Origin: Tautonia rosea
Lineage (GTDB): Bacteria; Planctomycetota; Planctomycetia; Isosphaerales; Isosphaeraceae
Reading direction: 5' to 3'
Assembly: GCF_012958305.1 (NCBI RefSeq)
Contig: NZ_JABBYO010000003.1
Coordinates: 248,001-312,000, forward strand
DNA: 64,000 bases
The translations under genes and the position numbers were made by a program. Below the pieces are notes generated by a model. That model saw only the letters and a list, made by a program, of their open reading frames with translations, searched no databases and was not told the DNA's origin. This document shows, in pieces, positions 1 to 7,132 of the stretch. Each line of letters opens with the position of its first letter. Positions within the stretch are counted from its first letter, which is position 1.

Positions 1-605
1 ATCGCCTTCGGATACCAGCTCAGGAACAGGTCGAGCGTCGCTTGCCCGATCCTCACGTTCGATTCGGCCAGCCGGAAGTGCTCCCGCTCATACGCGACGT
101 TGTACTGCTCGAATGCCGGATAATCCTCGGGAATATCCTTGATCCCCATCCGCTTGCCCACCTCTCGCCAGAAGTGGAACATCGCCAGCCGTTCCTGCTC
201 CACATACCCCCGCCACCCGAATCGCGCGTTCCACCGGATCGGCTCGAACACGAACGTCGAGAGCACATACAGATAATCGCCATTGTCGATCGCGAATCTC
301 CGATGCATCCCGTTCATCGCCCGTAACGCCTCCTTGCCCCGATCGCTCTCGTACCCGTGTTCCATCAAGATGCTGACGATGAGGTCCGTATCGTCGTACC
401 GCTTCTGTGGCCTCGCCGCGAACTCCCCCGTCCGATCCAGCAATCCCGAGATGCTCGGCACGCAATACGTCCGAAACAGCGCAAACTCCAGGGACCGCGC
501 CACGTCGAACGAGAAATCATACGTGTTGCTTAGACTTACGATCCGCTGACAATCCCTGACCGGATCGAGCTGCTGAATCTCATCAAGTACGGGAGATTTG
601 GCCAT
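1..605 (-). CDS. MpaB-type (DUF2236) oxygenase, 3' end outside window
   Basis: The reading frame is open from the ATG at 605 down to base 1, giving about 201 N-terminal residues without a stop. The visible protein matches the oxygenase MpaB / rubber-oxygenase catalytic family (DUF2236): an N-terminal helix after YDFSFDVARSLEFALFRT, and the family's diagnostic segment ALRAMNGMHRRFAI followed by NGDYLYVLSTFVFEPIRW, which contains the conserved histidine expected near the heme in characterised relatives. The ATG has an AGAGGG Shine-Dalgarno-like sequence 8 bases upstream. It is transcribed away from the sigma-factor gene, with about 310 bp between them. Substrate is unknown; bacterial relatives are mostly uncharacterised. 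The C-terminal part lies outside the window. Confidence 0.85.
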   Translation of the reverse strand, partial: MAKSPVLDEIQQLDPVRDCQRIVSLSNTYDFSFDVARSLEFALFRTYCVPSISGLLDRTGEFAARPQKRYDDTDLIVSILMEHGYESDRGKEALRAMNGMHRRFAIDNGDYLYVLSTFVFEPIRWNARFGWRGYVEQERLAMFHFWREVGKRMGIKDIPEDYPAFEQYNVAYEREHFRLAESNVRIGQATLDLFLSWYPKA

Positions 606-918
606 CAAGGGAACCCTCTGAGATGAAGCGCGTCTCCCCAATCTACCCCGGTTGTCCCTCCTGAACCACCGACGGCCCGACCTCGCACTCATCCCGGGCC
701 GCGACGGTCCCCGATGGGGCCCAGCGCCACTCTTGCGTACCGATGCGATCGCGACCATCCTGAAACCGCCCAATCCCCCCAACCCTGGGAGCAACCTCCG
801 GCGCCCCGGCCTGTCCCTCGTCCGATTCCCGTAATTCGCGTAACCGATCGCCCCCAACTCCGCCTCTTTCTCCTCGAACAGACCTCCGGACGCCGACCCT
901 TTCCGAAGGACCGCCCTC
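606..918. other. Divergent intergenic region
   Basis: These 313 bp separate the divergent oxygenase and sigma-factor genes and must hold both promoters. I see no convincing -35/-10 pair, repeat or small gene in it. The AAGGA at about 905-909 serves as the ribosome binding site of the gene starting at 919. Confidence 0.5.
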
Positions 919-1890
919 ATGCCCGGCAACCCCCGGACCGCCGGAATCCGCGAGTTCGACCGTCTCTTCCACCAGGGGACGCTCCTCGGCCGTTCCGAGG
1001 CCGAGCTGCTCGACCTGTTCGTCTGCTCCCGAGACGAATACGCCTTCGAGGCCCTCGTCACCCGCCACGGGCCGATGGTCCTCCGCACCTGCTGCGCCCT
1101 GCTCGCCGACCCCCATGACGCCGACGACGCCTTCCAGGCCACCTTTCTTGTCCTTTCCCGCCGCGCCGGTTCGATCCGCAACGCCAAGCTGCTCGGACCC
1201 TGGCTCCACCGCGTCGCCCGACGCGTCTGCTCCCGATCCCTCGCCGAGTCCTCCCGCCGCTCCCGCCTCGAACGCCCCTCGACCGACGCCCTTTCCTCCC
1301 TCGCTGCCCCCTGCGCAACCCTCCCCCACGCCGACCGCGTCGCCCTCCACGAGGCGATCGACCACCTCCCCGAACGCTACCGCCGCGTCATCATCCTCTG
1401 CGACCTCGAAGGCCACTCCCACGCCGAGGCCGCCGCCCGCCTCCGGTGCCTGATCGGCACCGTCAAGGGCCGCCAATCCCGCGCCCGGTCCCTCCTCGGC
1501 CGCCGCCTCACCCGACTCGGCCTTGCCCCCGCCTCCTTGCTCTCCGGCACGCTCCTCTCCCTCCCCACCCGCGCCTTCAGCGTCCCCCACACGCTCATCC
1601 ACCGGACCTCCCGCACCGCCGCCACCTTCGCCCTCGGCAGTTCCCTCGCCCCCGGGACCGTCCCCGGCGTCGCCCTTTCCCTCGCCACAGGAGTCTTATC
1701 CAGCATGGCCACCCACCAGCTCAAATTCACCGCCCTCGTCGGCCTCCTCGCCCTTTGCCTCGGCTCCTCCGGCCTCGCGGCCCTGCGGCACGCGACCGAC
1801 GACGGCCCTCGATCGGTAAACGCCCCCCGGTGCTCGGGGGCTCGGCTCCCGACGCTCCCGAGGATCTTCCCGACGCGATTCGCTCGCTGA
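919..1890 (+). CDS. ECF sigma factor with membrane-spanning C-terminal extension (frame-interrupted)
   Basis: This is a planctomycete-style ECF sigma-70 factor. Region 2 spans about residues 35-110 (EYAFEALVTRHGPMVLRTC, DADDAFQATFLVLSRRA) and region 4 about residues 135-195 (DHLPERYRRVIILCDLEG, then the helix-turn-helix ending in RQSRARSLL). After it come an Ala/Ser-rich linker and a predicted transmembrane segment at about residues 268-288. From about base 1825 the frame loses homology: the last ~25 residues look like out-of-frame translation, and the natural continuation (a TIGR03067 domain) lies one frame back. The C6 run at 1823-1828 is the likely site. Family knowledge suggests a sigma factor tethered to the membrane with an extracytoplasmic C-terminal sensor or structural part. 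The start at 919 has an AAGGA about 9 bases upstream. Confidence 0.85.
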   Translation: MPGNPRTAGIREFDRLFHQGTLLGRSEAELLDLFVCSRDEYAFEALVTRHGPMVLRTCCALLADPHDADDAFQATFLVLSRRAGSIRNAKLLGPWLHRVARRVCSRSLAESSRRSRLERPSTDALSSLAAPCATLPHADRVALHEAIDHLPERYRRVIILCDLEGHSHAEAAARLRCLIGTVKGRQSRARSLLGRRLTRLGLAPASLLSGTLLSLPTRAFSVPHTLIHRTSRTAATFALGSSLAPGTVPGVALSLATGVLSSMATHQLKFTALVGLLALCLGSSGLAALRHATDDGPRSVNAPRCSGARLPTLPRIFPTRFAR

Positions 1891-2714
1891 TCGGAGCGTG
1901 GGAATTCGTCTCGATCAACGATCATCACATCACCGAGGGCACGAGCCGTTTGGGGGTCGCGTTCGTGGGGCGCGTCCAGGGCGGATCGAAGGTGGTCCTC
2001 TCGGGCAGTTCGACCTTCATGCCGTTCGAGCTGGTCGATGGTGACAAGCGGGTGACCGCTAAAAATGCTCGGTGGGATCGCCACGTTGTCGTTGATCCCG
2101 ACGCAACGCCCCTGACGTGGGATTACTGTTCTTTCGAACCCAAGACCGCCTCGGGCCCGATCTCGGAGGACTCCCTCATCATCGCGAACCGGGGGATCTG
2201 TCGCCTCGACAAAGAGACCTTGACCCTTCACGTCGCCTCTGCCAACTCCGCCCGGCCCGATGACTTCGATCGTGGGGGGGAGTCCACCACTCGCATCGTC
2301 CTCACCCGGCTTCGCAACGAGTCTCCGCGACGCTCGACGCCGAACGCGGGCGGGGTGGCTGATGTCGTCCCAACCCCGGCAGAACATGCGGAAGGCGACC
2401 GCCCCGACGGCCTGGATCGTCCCGCCCCTGGCGACCTCGACGCGGCGAAGGCTCCCCCACCCTTCGAAGGCGTGGCGGATCTTCGTGGGGAAATGGCGTC
2501 TTCAGTCGATCGAAGGCGATGTGCTCAACAAGGACATGGTCCCAAGGATCGACATCGGACCGATTCTCGACCTCGGTATGCCGAAGAACGGTCCGATCCC
2601 GGTGATGGTCGGTGTGCATCATGGGGCGGTTGGTCACGGGATCGGGCCATCCTTCCCCACGAGCGAATACCCGATCTATCTCGTCGATCCGACCGCGACC
2701 CCTCCCCGCATTGA
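1827..2714 (+). pseudogene. Middle fragment of the same gene: first TIGR03067 domain (frame -1)
   Basis: Read in the frame one base back from the sigma factor, the DNA encodes a TIGR03067 domain (about 1885-2320) beginning LIGAWEFVSINDHHI and ending in a STTRIVLTRL strand. It is followed by the linker VVPTPAEHAEGDR, which recurs almost identically before the third domain downstream. No plausible start codon with a ribosome binding site opens it, so it is best read as the interrupted continuation of the sigma-factor gene. Homology stops at about 2455, next to a C5 run at 2454-2458, where the frame returns to that of the sigma factor; the bases from there to the stop at 2714 are out-of-frame translation. 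Confidence 0.75.
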
Positions 2715-3567
2715 ACGGTCCACAAGGGAAGGCCGGGAATCCCTTCCCCGGTCCTGCGGCGTCTACCGGATCGAAGGCGATCGTCTCACACTCCAGTTCG
2801 TCGATCCTGACGCCCCCCATCCCTCCGGCTTCGAACGAACCGGCCCAGATTCGACCCGCTACATCTACCGCAGGATCAACTTCAGCGGGGTGCCTGGGGT
2901 CGTCCCGACCCCAGCGGAACGAGGGGAAGGCGACCGCTTTAACGATCAGGGCCAGGGCGCCAATCAATCCATCGACTCGCTTCTCGGCACCTGGGTGAGC
3001 ACTCAAGAAAGTGATGGAGCCTATTTTGCTTTGGAGATTCTCCACCCCAATCCGTCCGAGCGGCTCGGCATCGATCAGGAGACGCATCAGCTCCTCTTCC
3101 GGTTAAGGATGCAAGCGAACGATCAAATCGTCGCCGAGAGTTTGATGAGTCAACTTGTTGCGACGTTGGACACCTCGGCTACGCCAACCCAGATCAACTG
3201 GTTTGATCCTGCCGATTCCGAGTCGATCGAGAACCATATACCATCGAGTGAGGGAATCTATCGACTCGAAGGAGACACGTTAACCATTCACATGAATGGT
3301 CACAATCGTGGCCGACCCACAAAATTCGAGGGAGAGTTGGAGCAAGGGTCTTCCTATCTCTGGGTTTTTCGACGATCTGAACTGGATCTGTTCTCACCCA
3401 CGCTCAACCTTCACAAGCTTCGCAGGGAAGCGCTCACTCGGTCGAACACCCCTCGAAGCCCTACTGAATCACCCGCTCTCCAGACCACCGAAATCGACCA
3501 ACGCCTCTCCGCCCTCGAAGCCAAGCTCGACCGCCTGCTCGAATTGCTCGAATCACCCGATCGCTGA
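2260..3567 (+). CDS. C-terminal fragment: second and third TIGR03067 domains plus coiled coil
   Basis: This is in the same frame as the sigma factor. Meaningful sequence starts at about 2457 (AWRIFVGKWRLQSIEGD) and contains two TIGR03067 domains: about 2475-2875, ending TRYIYRRI, and about 2965-3385, starting SIDSLLGTWVSTQ and ending SSYLWVFRRS. A short heptad-like coiled coil near the end (residues IDQRLSALEAKLDRLLELLE) could allow oligomerisation. The bases before 2457 are out-of-frame reading of the previous domain, so the start position is nominal. With two one-base corrections, 919-3567 becomes one protein of about 880 residues: sigma factor, transmembrane segment, three TIGR03067 domains, coiled coil. 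TIGR03067 is a domain of unknown function expanded in planctomycetes. Confidence 0.65.
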   Translation: MTSIVGGSPPLASSSPGFATSLRDARRRTRAGWLMSSQPRQNMRKATAPTAWIVPPLATSTRRRLPHPSKAWRIFVGKWRLQSIEGDVLNKDMVPRIDIGPILDLGMPKNGPIPVMVGVHHGAVGHGIGPSFPTSEYPIYLVDPTATPPRIERSTREGRESLPRSCGVYRIEGDRLTLQFVDPDAPHPSGFERTGPDSTRYIYRRINFSGVPGVVPTPAERGEGDRFNDQGQGANQSIDSLLGTWVSTQESDGAYFALEILHPNPSERLGIDQETHQLLFRLRMQANDQIVAESLMSQLVATLDTSATPTQINWFDPADSESIENHIPSSEGIYRLEGDTLTIHMNGHNRGRPTKFEGELEQGSSYLWVFRRSELDLFSPTLNLHKLRREALTRSNTPRSPTESPALQTTEIDQRLSALEAKLDRLLELLESPDR

Positions 3568-3681
3568 CGCGATACCACGCATCCTCCCCGGCTCGGGCCG
3601 AACATCCCTTGCCCCGCGCCGGGGCCGGGGTGGATGATGGAAGCGAATGGACCATCAGCGGACGGGGAGGGGCCGGTTCCG

Positions 3682-3945
3682 ATGACGATTCACTTCGAGA
3701 TCCCGTCGGAGATTGAAGATCAGGTGCGTTCGAGGGAAATCGACCTGAACGAGAAGGCTCGCGAGGCGTTGCTGGTCGAACTGTACCGCGAGGACCAGAT
3801 CACCCACGGTCAACTCGGGCGGGCCCTTGGGCTTGATGCGTACGAGACCGACGGTGTTTTGAAACGGTATGGTGTGGGCCTCGATCTCACGGCCGAGGAG
3901 CTGCAAGAGGAGGCCCGTTCGCTTCGCCTCGCGAGACCGGAATGA
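3682..3945 (+). CDS. UPF0175 family antitoxin-like protein
   Basis: The protein has 87 residues. The core LNEKAREALLVELYREDQITHGQLGRALGL is the UPF0175 signature: a short beta strand at the N-terminus (MTIHFEIPSEI) followed by a winged-helix-like region that recognises DNA. Family members are frequently paired with a PIN-like toxin of the DUF3368 family, and that is the case here: the stop codon overlaps the next gene's ATG by 4 bases. I chose ATG 3682 rather than ATG 3634 because the family starts at this strand and a GGGGAGGGG stretch lies upstream. The likely role is an antitoxin and autorepressor of the pair. Function is inferred from family and context. Confidence 0.8.
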   Translation: MTIHFEIPSEIEDQVRSREIDLNEKAREALLVELYREDQITHGQLGRALGLDAYETDGVLKRYGVGLDLTAEELQEEARSLRLARPE

Positions 3946-4466
3946 TCGTCGTCACCGACGCGACGCCCCTTCGCTACCTTGTGTTCATCGGCGAAGTCGG
4001 TGTGCTCCCCGCGTTGTTCGGGACCGTGTTCACCGTCCCCGAGGTGCTGGCCGAACTGGGGCGCTCGACCAGCGCTCCGCTCGAACCGGTCCGACGATGG
4101 GCCGCCGACCCTCCCGCATGGTTGCGGGTTCAGGCCCCGCTCAGGGTCGATGAATCCTTGCGTCGTCACCTGGATCCTGGCGAGGCGGAGGCGATCGCGT
4201 TGGCCCAGGAACTGGGAGCGGATCGAATCCTCCTCGACGAAACGCGAGGGCGACGCCTTGCCAAAGAACTCGCGGAGGCCGAGCGGATCGCCGGTCGGTC
4301 GTCCTGGCACGTCGCCGGGACCCTGGCCGTCCTCGAAGAAGCTGCCGTCCGGGGCCTGATCGAGATTGAGGCGGTCATCGACACCCTTCGGGGGACGAAA
4401 TATCGCGCAACCGAGAGCATTTATCAGCAGATGATCGAGCGAGTTCGTGAACGGAAGAACGGTTGA
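3942..4466 (+). CDS. DUF3368 PIN-like toxin candidate
   Basis: The protein has 174 residues with the DUF3368/PIN-like acidic pattern: an early Asp (VVTDATPLRYL), a central D-x-GEAEAIALA motif, and a C-terminal LLDETRGRRLA motif, the acidic triad expected of PIN-fold ribonucleases. A Gly/Ala-rich helix follows (GRSSWHVAGTLAVLEEA), typical of the family. It overlaps the UPF0175 gene by 4 bases, consistent with translational coupling and a type II toxin-antitoxin operon. No target RNA can be deduced. The pair lies directly upstream of a second toxin-antitoxin-like pair. Confidence 0.8.
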   Translation: MIVVTDATPLRYLVFIGEVGVLPALFGTVFTVPEVLAELGRSTSAPLEPVRRWAADPPAWLRVQAPLRVDESLRRHLDPGEAEAIALAQELGADRILLDETRGRRLAKELAEAERIAGRSSWHVAGTLAVLEEAAVRGLIEIEAVIDTLRGTKYRATESIYQQMIERVRERKNG

Positions 4467-4561
4467 ACGTTGTGGGCTCCGCCGACTTGCCCGACACACC
4501 CTCTCCCGATCCGTTGCCCAACGCCCCGTGGTCTCGTACGATCATTGCAAAGGAGGTTCCC

Positions 4562-4843
4562 ATGCCCCACGACGTGACGTACGAGCCGATCGGGCGCCTG
4601 ATCGACGGCCTCGGCGGGGGGATCGAGACGACCCCCGAGATCTGCGGCGGCGAGCCGCGGATCGCCGGCACCCGGATCACCGTGCGGACCCTGGAGCAGT
4701 ACCGCCGCCAGGGGATGACCGAGGCCCAGCTCCTCGACGCCTATCCCACTCTCCGCGCCACCGACCTCGTCAACGCCTGGGCCTTCGTCACCGCCCATCC
4801 CGAAACGATCGAGCGGCTGATCCTCGACGCCGAGGAGGATTGA
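4562..4843 (+). CDS. DUF433 family antitoxin-like protein
   Basis: The protein has 93 residues. The DUF433 signature is clear: a conserved GGEPRIAGTRITVRTLEQYR segment, then a helix-turn-helix-like EAQLLDAYPTLRATDLVNAW region. DUF433 proteins are small DNA-binding proteins commonly encoded just upstream of a DUF5615 PIN-like nuclease and are considered antitoxins. ATG 4562 is preceded by a strong AAGGAGG at about 4550-4556, which decides the start; the upstream in-frame ATG at 4463 has no comparable site. The downstream partner (4848-5212) is disrupted, so this may be an orphan antitoxin. Confidence 0.85.
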   Translation: MPHDVTYEPIGRLIDGLGGGIETTPEICGGEPRIAGTRITVRTLEQYRRQGMTEAQLLDAYPTLRATDLVNAWAFVTAHPETIERLILDAEED

Positions 4844-4847
4844 TCCT

Positions 4848-5212
4848 CTGGCCAAACTGTACGCAGACGAGAACTTGTCCGGGCCCTCCGCGCCCTCGGC
4901 CACGACGTCCTCACGGCCCTCGACGCTGGCGAGGCCGGCGTCGGGATCGCCGACGACGTCGTCCTCAACTTCGCCACCGCCCGGGGCCGGGCCGTGCTGA
5001 CTCACAACCGCAAGCATTTCCGCGCCCTGCACGGCTTGGGTCGTCCTCATTCTGGCATCATCATCTGCACCGAGGACCGCGACTTCGACGCCCTCGCCGC
5101 CCGGATCGACGCAGCCCTGTTCTCCTCGGGCGATCCTGCCGGGCTTCTGATCCGGGTCAATCGACCACCACCCGGAGGGGGGCTTCGTTCACTCGACCTA
5201 CCCGAGGATTGA
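4848..5212 (+). pseudogene. DUF5615 PIN-like toxin, frameshifted
   Basis: Just after the DUF433 stop, one frame encodes AKLYADENL, the canonical DUF5615 N-terminus with its Asp-Glu-Asn active-site motif. The rest of the family (RALRALGHDVLTALDAGE, then GRAVLTHNRKHFRALH and a C-terminal region) continues in another frame from base 4880. Between DENL and RALRAL, family members normally have about five more residues, so a small deletion that is not a multiple of three is likely at about 4877-4880. No ATG, GTG or TTG opens the downstream frame before 4880. The toxin is therefore probably inactive, unless the discrepancy is a sequencing error. Active-site residues THNRKHF are otherwise intact. Confidence 0.75.
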
Positions 5213-5221
5213 GGCTCCTCG
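5203..5221 (+). terminator. Weak hairpin at end of the toxin-antitoxin cluster
   Basis: CGAGGA (5203-5208) and TCCTCG (5216-5221) form a 6-bp stem with a 7-base loop spanning the DUF5615 stop codon, followed by a short T4 at about 5229. It could end transcription of the toxin-antitoxin region, but the stem is short. Confidence 0.3.
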
Positions 5222-5407
5222 ATCCCATTTTCCCGATCACCTCGATTTCATGTGACTGCTGGCCGCCAAAATCACGATGATTCTGTCGAGGCCGTTTCGA
5301 CGGAACACCGATCGGCGGATCGACGACCGGCCCGAGTCCGGTTCTTTGGCAACTCGGCTCAAGGGAATAACGGAATCAAGACCGCGCCCGAGCCCCCATG
5401 TTCGTGG

Positions 5408-5722
5408 GCGCGAAACGAAGCCAATTTGAGCGATCAGCAACGCCGACAGCACCTGATCGAACGCTCTGCGCGAAACGAAGCCAATCGACCCTGTGCCATT
5501 CCGCGGCGCGAAACGAAACCAATCGCTCGACGCATTACGCGGAGCGAACCCATTTTGCGATGCAACCCGTCGAGACGACTCAATCTCCCGAATGGGTTGC
5601 CAGCGCACCGAAGGGCGAGACGTGGTTCATCCCAGCCACGATGGCAGCACTGCTGTTCACTCCCCCCGATCGGCGCGAAACGAAGCCAATTGGCGGATCG
5701 CTCGCGCGGAACGAAGCCAAAT
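5408..5722. repeat. Cluster of dispersed GCGCGAAACGAAGCCAAT repeats
   Basis: Between 5213 and 5825 there is no convincing gene. The stretch holds five good copies of an 18-bp motif, GCGCGAAACGAAGCCAAT: 5408-5425, 5468-5485, 5506-5523 (one change), 5673-5690 and 5704-5722 (changes). A more diverged copy lies at about 5539-5555. Copies are all in the same orientation but spaced irregularly (60, 38, 167 and 31 bp), so this is not a CRISPR array or a simple tandem repeat. The intervening sequence is unrelated between copies. Short open frames through the repeats have biased, repeat-dictated sequence and are not credible genes. Function is unknown; it could be a protein-binding array, a structured RNA or a relic of a repeat family. 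Confidence 0.8.
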
Positions 5723-5825
5723 GGTCGTCGTAAGTCGTTGGGAGGAAACAAACTCGTGGTCCAGGGCGGAGCGCTCCCGGCGGTGCGTCCGCCACCGGAT
5801 CTGGAGCGCTCCGCGGACAACGACC

Positions 5826-6977
5826 TCAGAAGGTCGGGATGACGACCTTCTCCCCCTTCTTCAGGGCCGACTCATGGGCGCAGAGGCCGACCATGGTCCA
5901 GTTGGCCGAGGTCTCGGCGTCGGGCAGGGCGGGGCGCTCGCCGCGGATGGCCATGAGGAAGGCGTGGGTCAGGTGGGGGTGGCTGCCGCCGTGGCCGGCA
6001 CCCTGGGTGAAGGAGAGGTGCTCCTCGCCTTCGCCGCCGTAGACGCCTCGGGTGGTGAAGGCCTGGATCGGCTCGGGCAGCAGGTGGGCGTAGTCGGGGA
6101 CCTTCACCCGCTTCGGGATCTCGGGCTCGGGGACCGGGTTCGCCTCGGTGCTCTTGGTGTGGATGATCGGCTCCTCGTTCTCAATTTGCTGCCACTCGAA
6201 CGACTTCTTCGAGCCGTAGGCGTCGAAGCTCTCGCGGTACTGGCGGGCGGTGTCGAACAGGGATCGCGTCACCTCGGCGCAGACATCCGAGTCCTTGATC
6301 GAGAAGGTGGCCGTTTCGATCGCAAACGGGCTGTTGTACTTGGCAATCAGGTCCTCTCGGATGCGGCCCGATCCGTAACAGGTGACGGCCTCGGCATGCT
6401 TGCCCAGGATCGCCAGGCAGGGGCTGACGCAGTGCGTGGCGTACCACATCGGCGGCAATCCCGGCCAGTATTCGGGCCAGCCGTCCATGTCCTGCTGGTG
6501 GCTGCCGCGGAGGAATTGCAAGCGGCCCAGCTCTCCCTTGTCGTAAAGCTCTTTGACAAACAGGTATTCGCGGCTGTAAACGACCGTCTCCATCATCATG
6601 TAGACGGTGCCGGCCTCGCGCTGGGCCTCGACGATCGCGCGGCACTCGTCGATGGTCGTGGCCATCGGCACGGTGCAGGCGACGTGCTTGCCGGCCTTCA
6701 GGGCGGCGATCGTCTGCGAGGCGTGGTCGGGGATCGGCGAGTTGATGTGGACGGCGTCGATCTCCGGATCGGCCAGCAGTTCGTCGTAGCTCGTGTACCG
6801 CTTGGCGATCTTGAACTTCTCGCCGATCTCGTCGAGCCCCGCCTGGTTGCGTCGGCAGATGGCGTGCATGTCGGCGTCGGGGTGGCGCTGGTAGATCGGG
6901 ATGAACTCGGCCCCGAAGCCGAGGCCGATGATGGCGACCCGGATCGGTCGGTCGGTGATCGTCTTGGTGGCGGCCAT
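5826..6977 (-). CDS. Gfo/Idh/MocA family protein with altered EKP motif
   Basis: The protein has 383 residues. The N-terminal Rossmann fold has the nucleotide-binding loop IIGLGFGAEF at about residues 14-23 and a C-terminal alpha/beta dimerisation domain. The family's catalytic EKP motif normally follows GKHV; here it reads ACTVPMATT, so the conserved lysine is replaced. A His-rich stretch (GAGHGGSHPHLTHAF) near the C-terminus may bind metal or substrate. I chose ATG 6977 because it precedes the Rossmann strand directly; upstream codons are unconserved. It has no export signal and is divergent from the glycoside hydrolase at 7133, with about 155 bp of shared promoter region. It is likely a sugar or inositol-type oxidoreductase relative, substrate unknown. 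Confidence 0.85.
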   Translation of the reverse strand: MAATKTITDRPIRVAIIGLGFGAEFIPIYQRHPDADMHAICRRNQAGLDEIGEKFKIAKRYTSYDELLADPEIDAVHINSPIPDHASQTIAALKAGKHVACTVPMATTIDECRAIVEAQREAGTVYMMMETVVYSREYLFVKELYDKGELGRLQFLRGSHQQDMDGWPEYWPGLPPMWYATHCVSPCLAILGKHAEAVTCYGSGRIREDLIAKYNSPFAIETATFSIKDSDVCAEVTRSLFDTARQYRESFDAYGSKKSFEWQQIENEEPIIHTKSTEANPVPEPEIPKRVKVPDYAHLLPEPIQAFTTRGVYGGEGEEHLSFTQGAGHGGSHPHLTHAFLMAIRGERPALPDAETSANWTMVGLCAHESALKKGEKVVIPTF

Positions 6978-7132
6978 GATTGGGAGCACTCCCAGGGCGT
7001 CGAGATCGAAAGGGTGACCGTCGATTGCCTCGCGTGACGGTCCTTTGGTGTGCGAAGATAGAGTGCCGGCGAATGACTCGCAAGAGGCCACGGGCCGACC
7101 GATCGACTCGTTCCCATCCGGGGGGAAGCACC

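Noticed and set aside
643-1602. Long minus-strand open frame opposite the sigma factor
   Set aside because: Its composition (Gly, Glu, Ala runs) is the mirror of a high-GC coding strand and shows no domain; the plus strand has clear sigma-factor regions.
1377-2387. Long minus-strand open frame opposite the broken sigma/TIGR03067 gene
   Set aside because: No recognisable domain; the opposite strand carries consistent TIGR03067 homology.
5408-5722. CRISPR array
   Set aside because: Copies are only 18 bp, spacing is irregular (31-167 bp), one copy is diverged and there are no cas genes.
5493-7037. 514-codon plus-strand frame opposite the first Gfo/Idh/MocA gene
   Set aside because: It is a shadow of the minus-strand gene, with Val/Gly/Asp-rich sequence and no fold signature.
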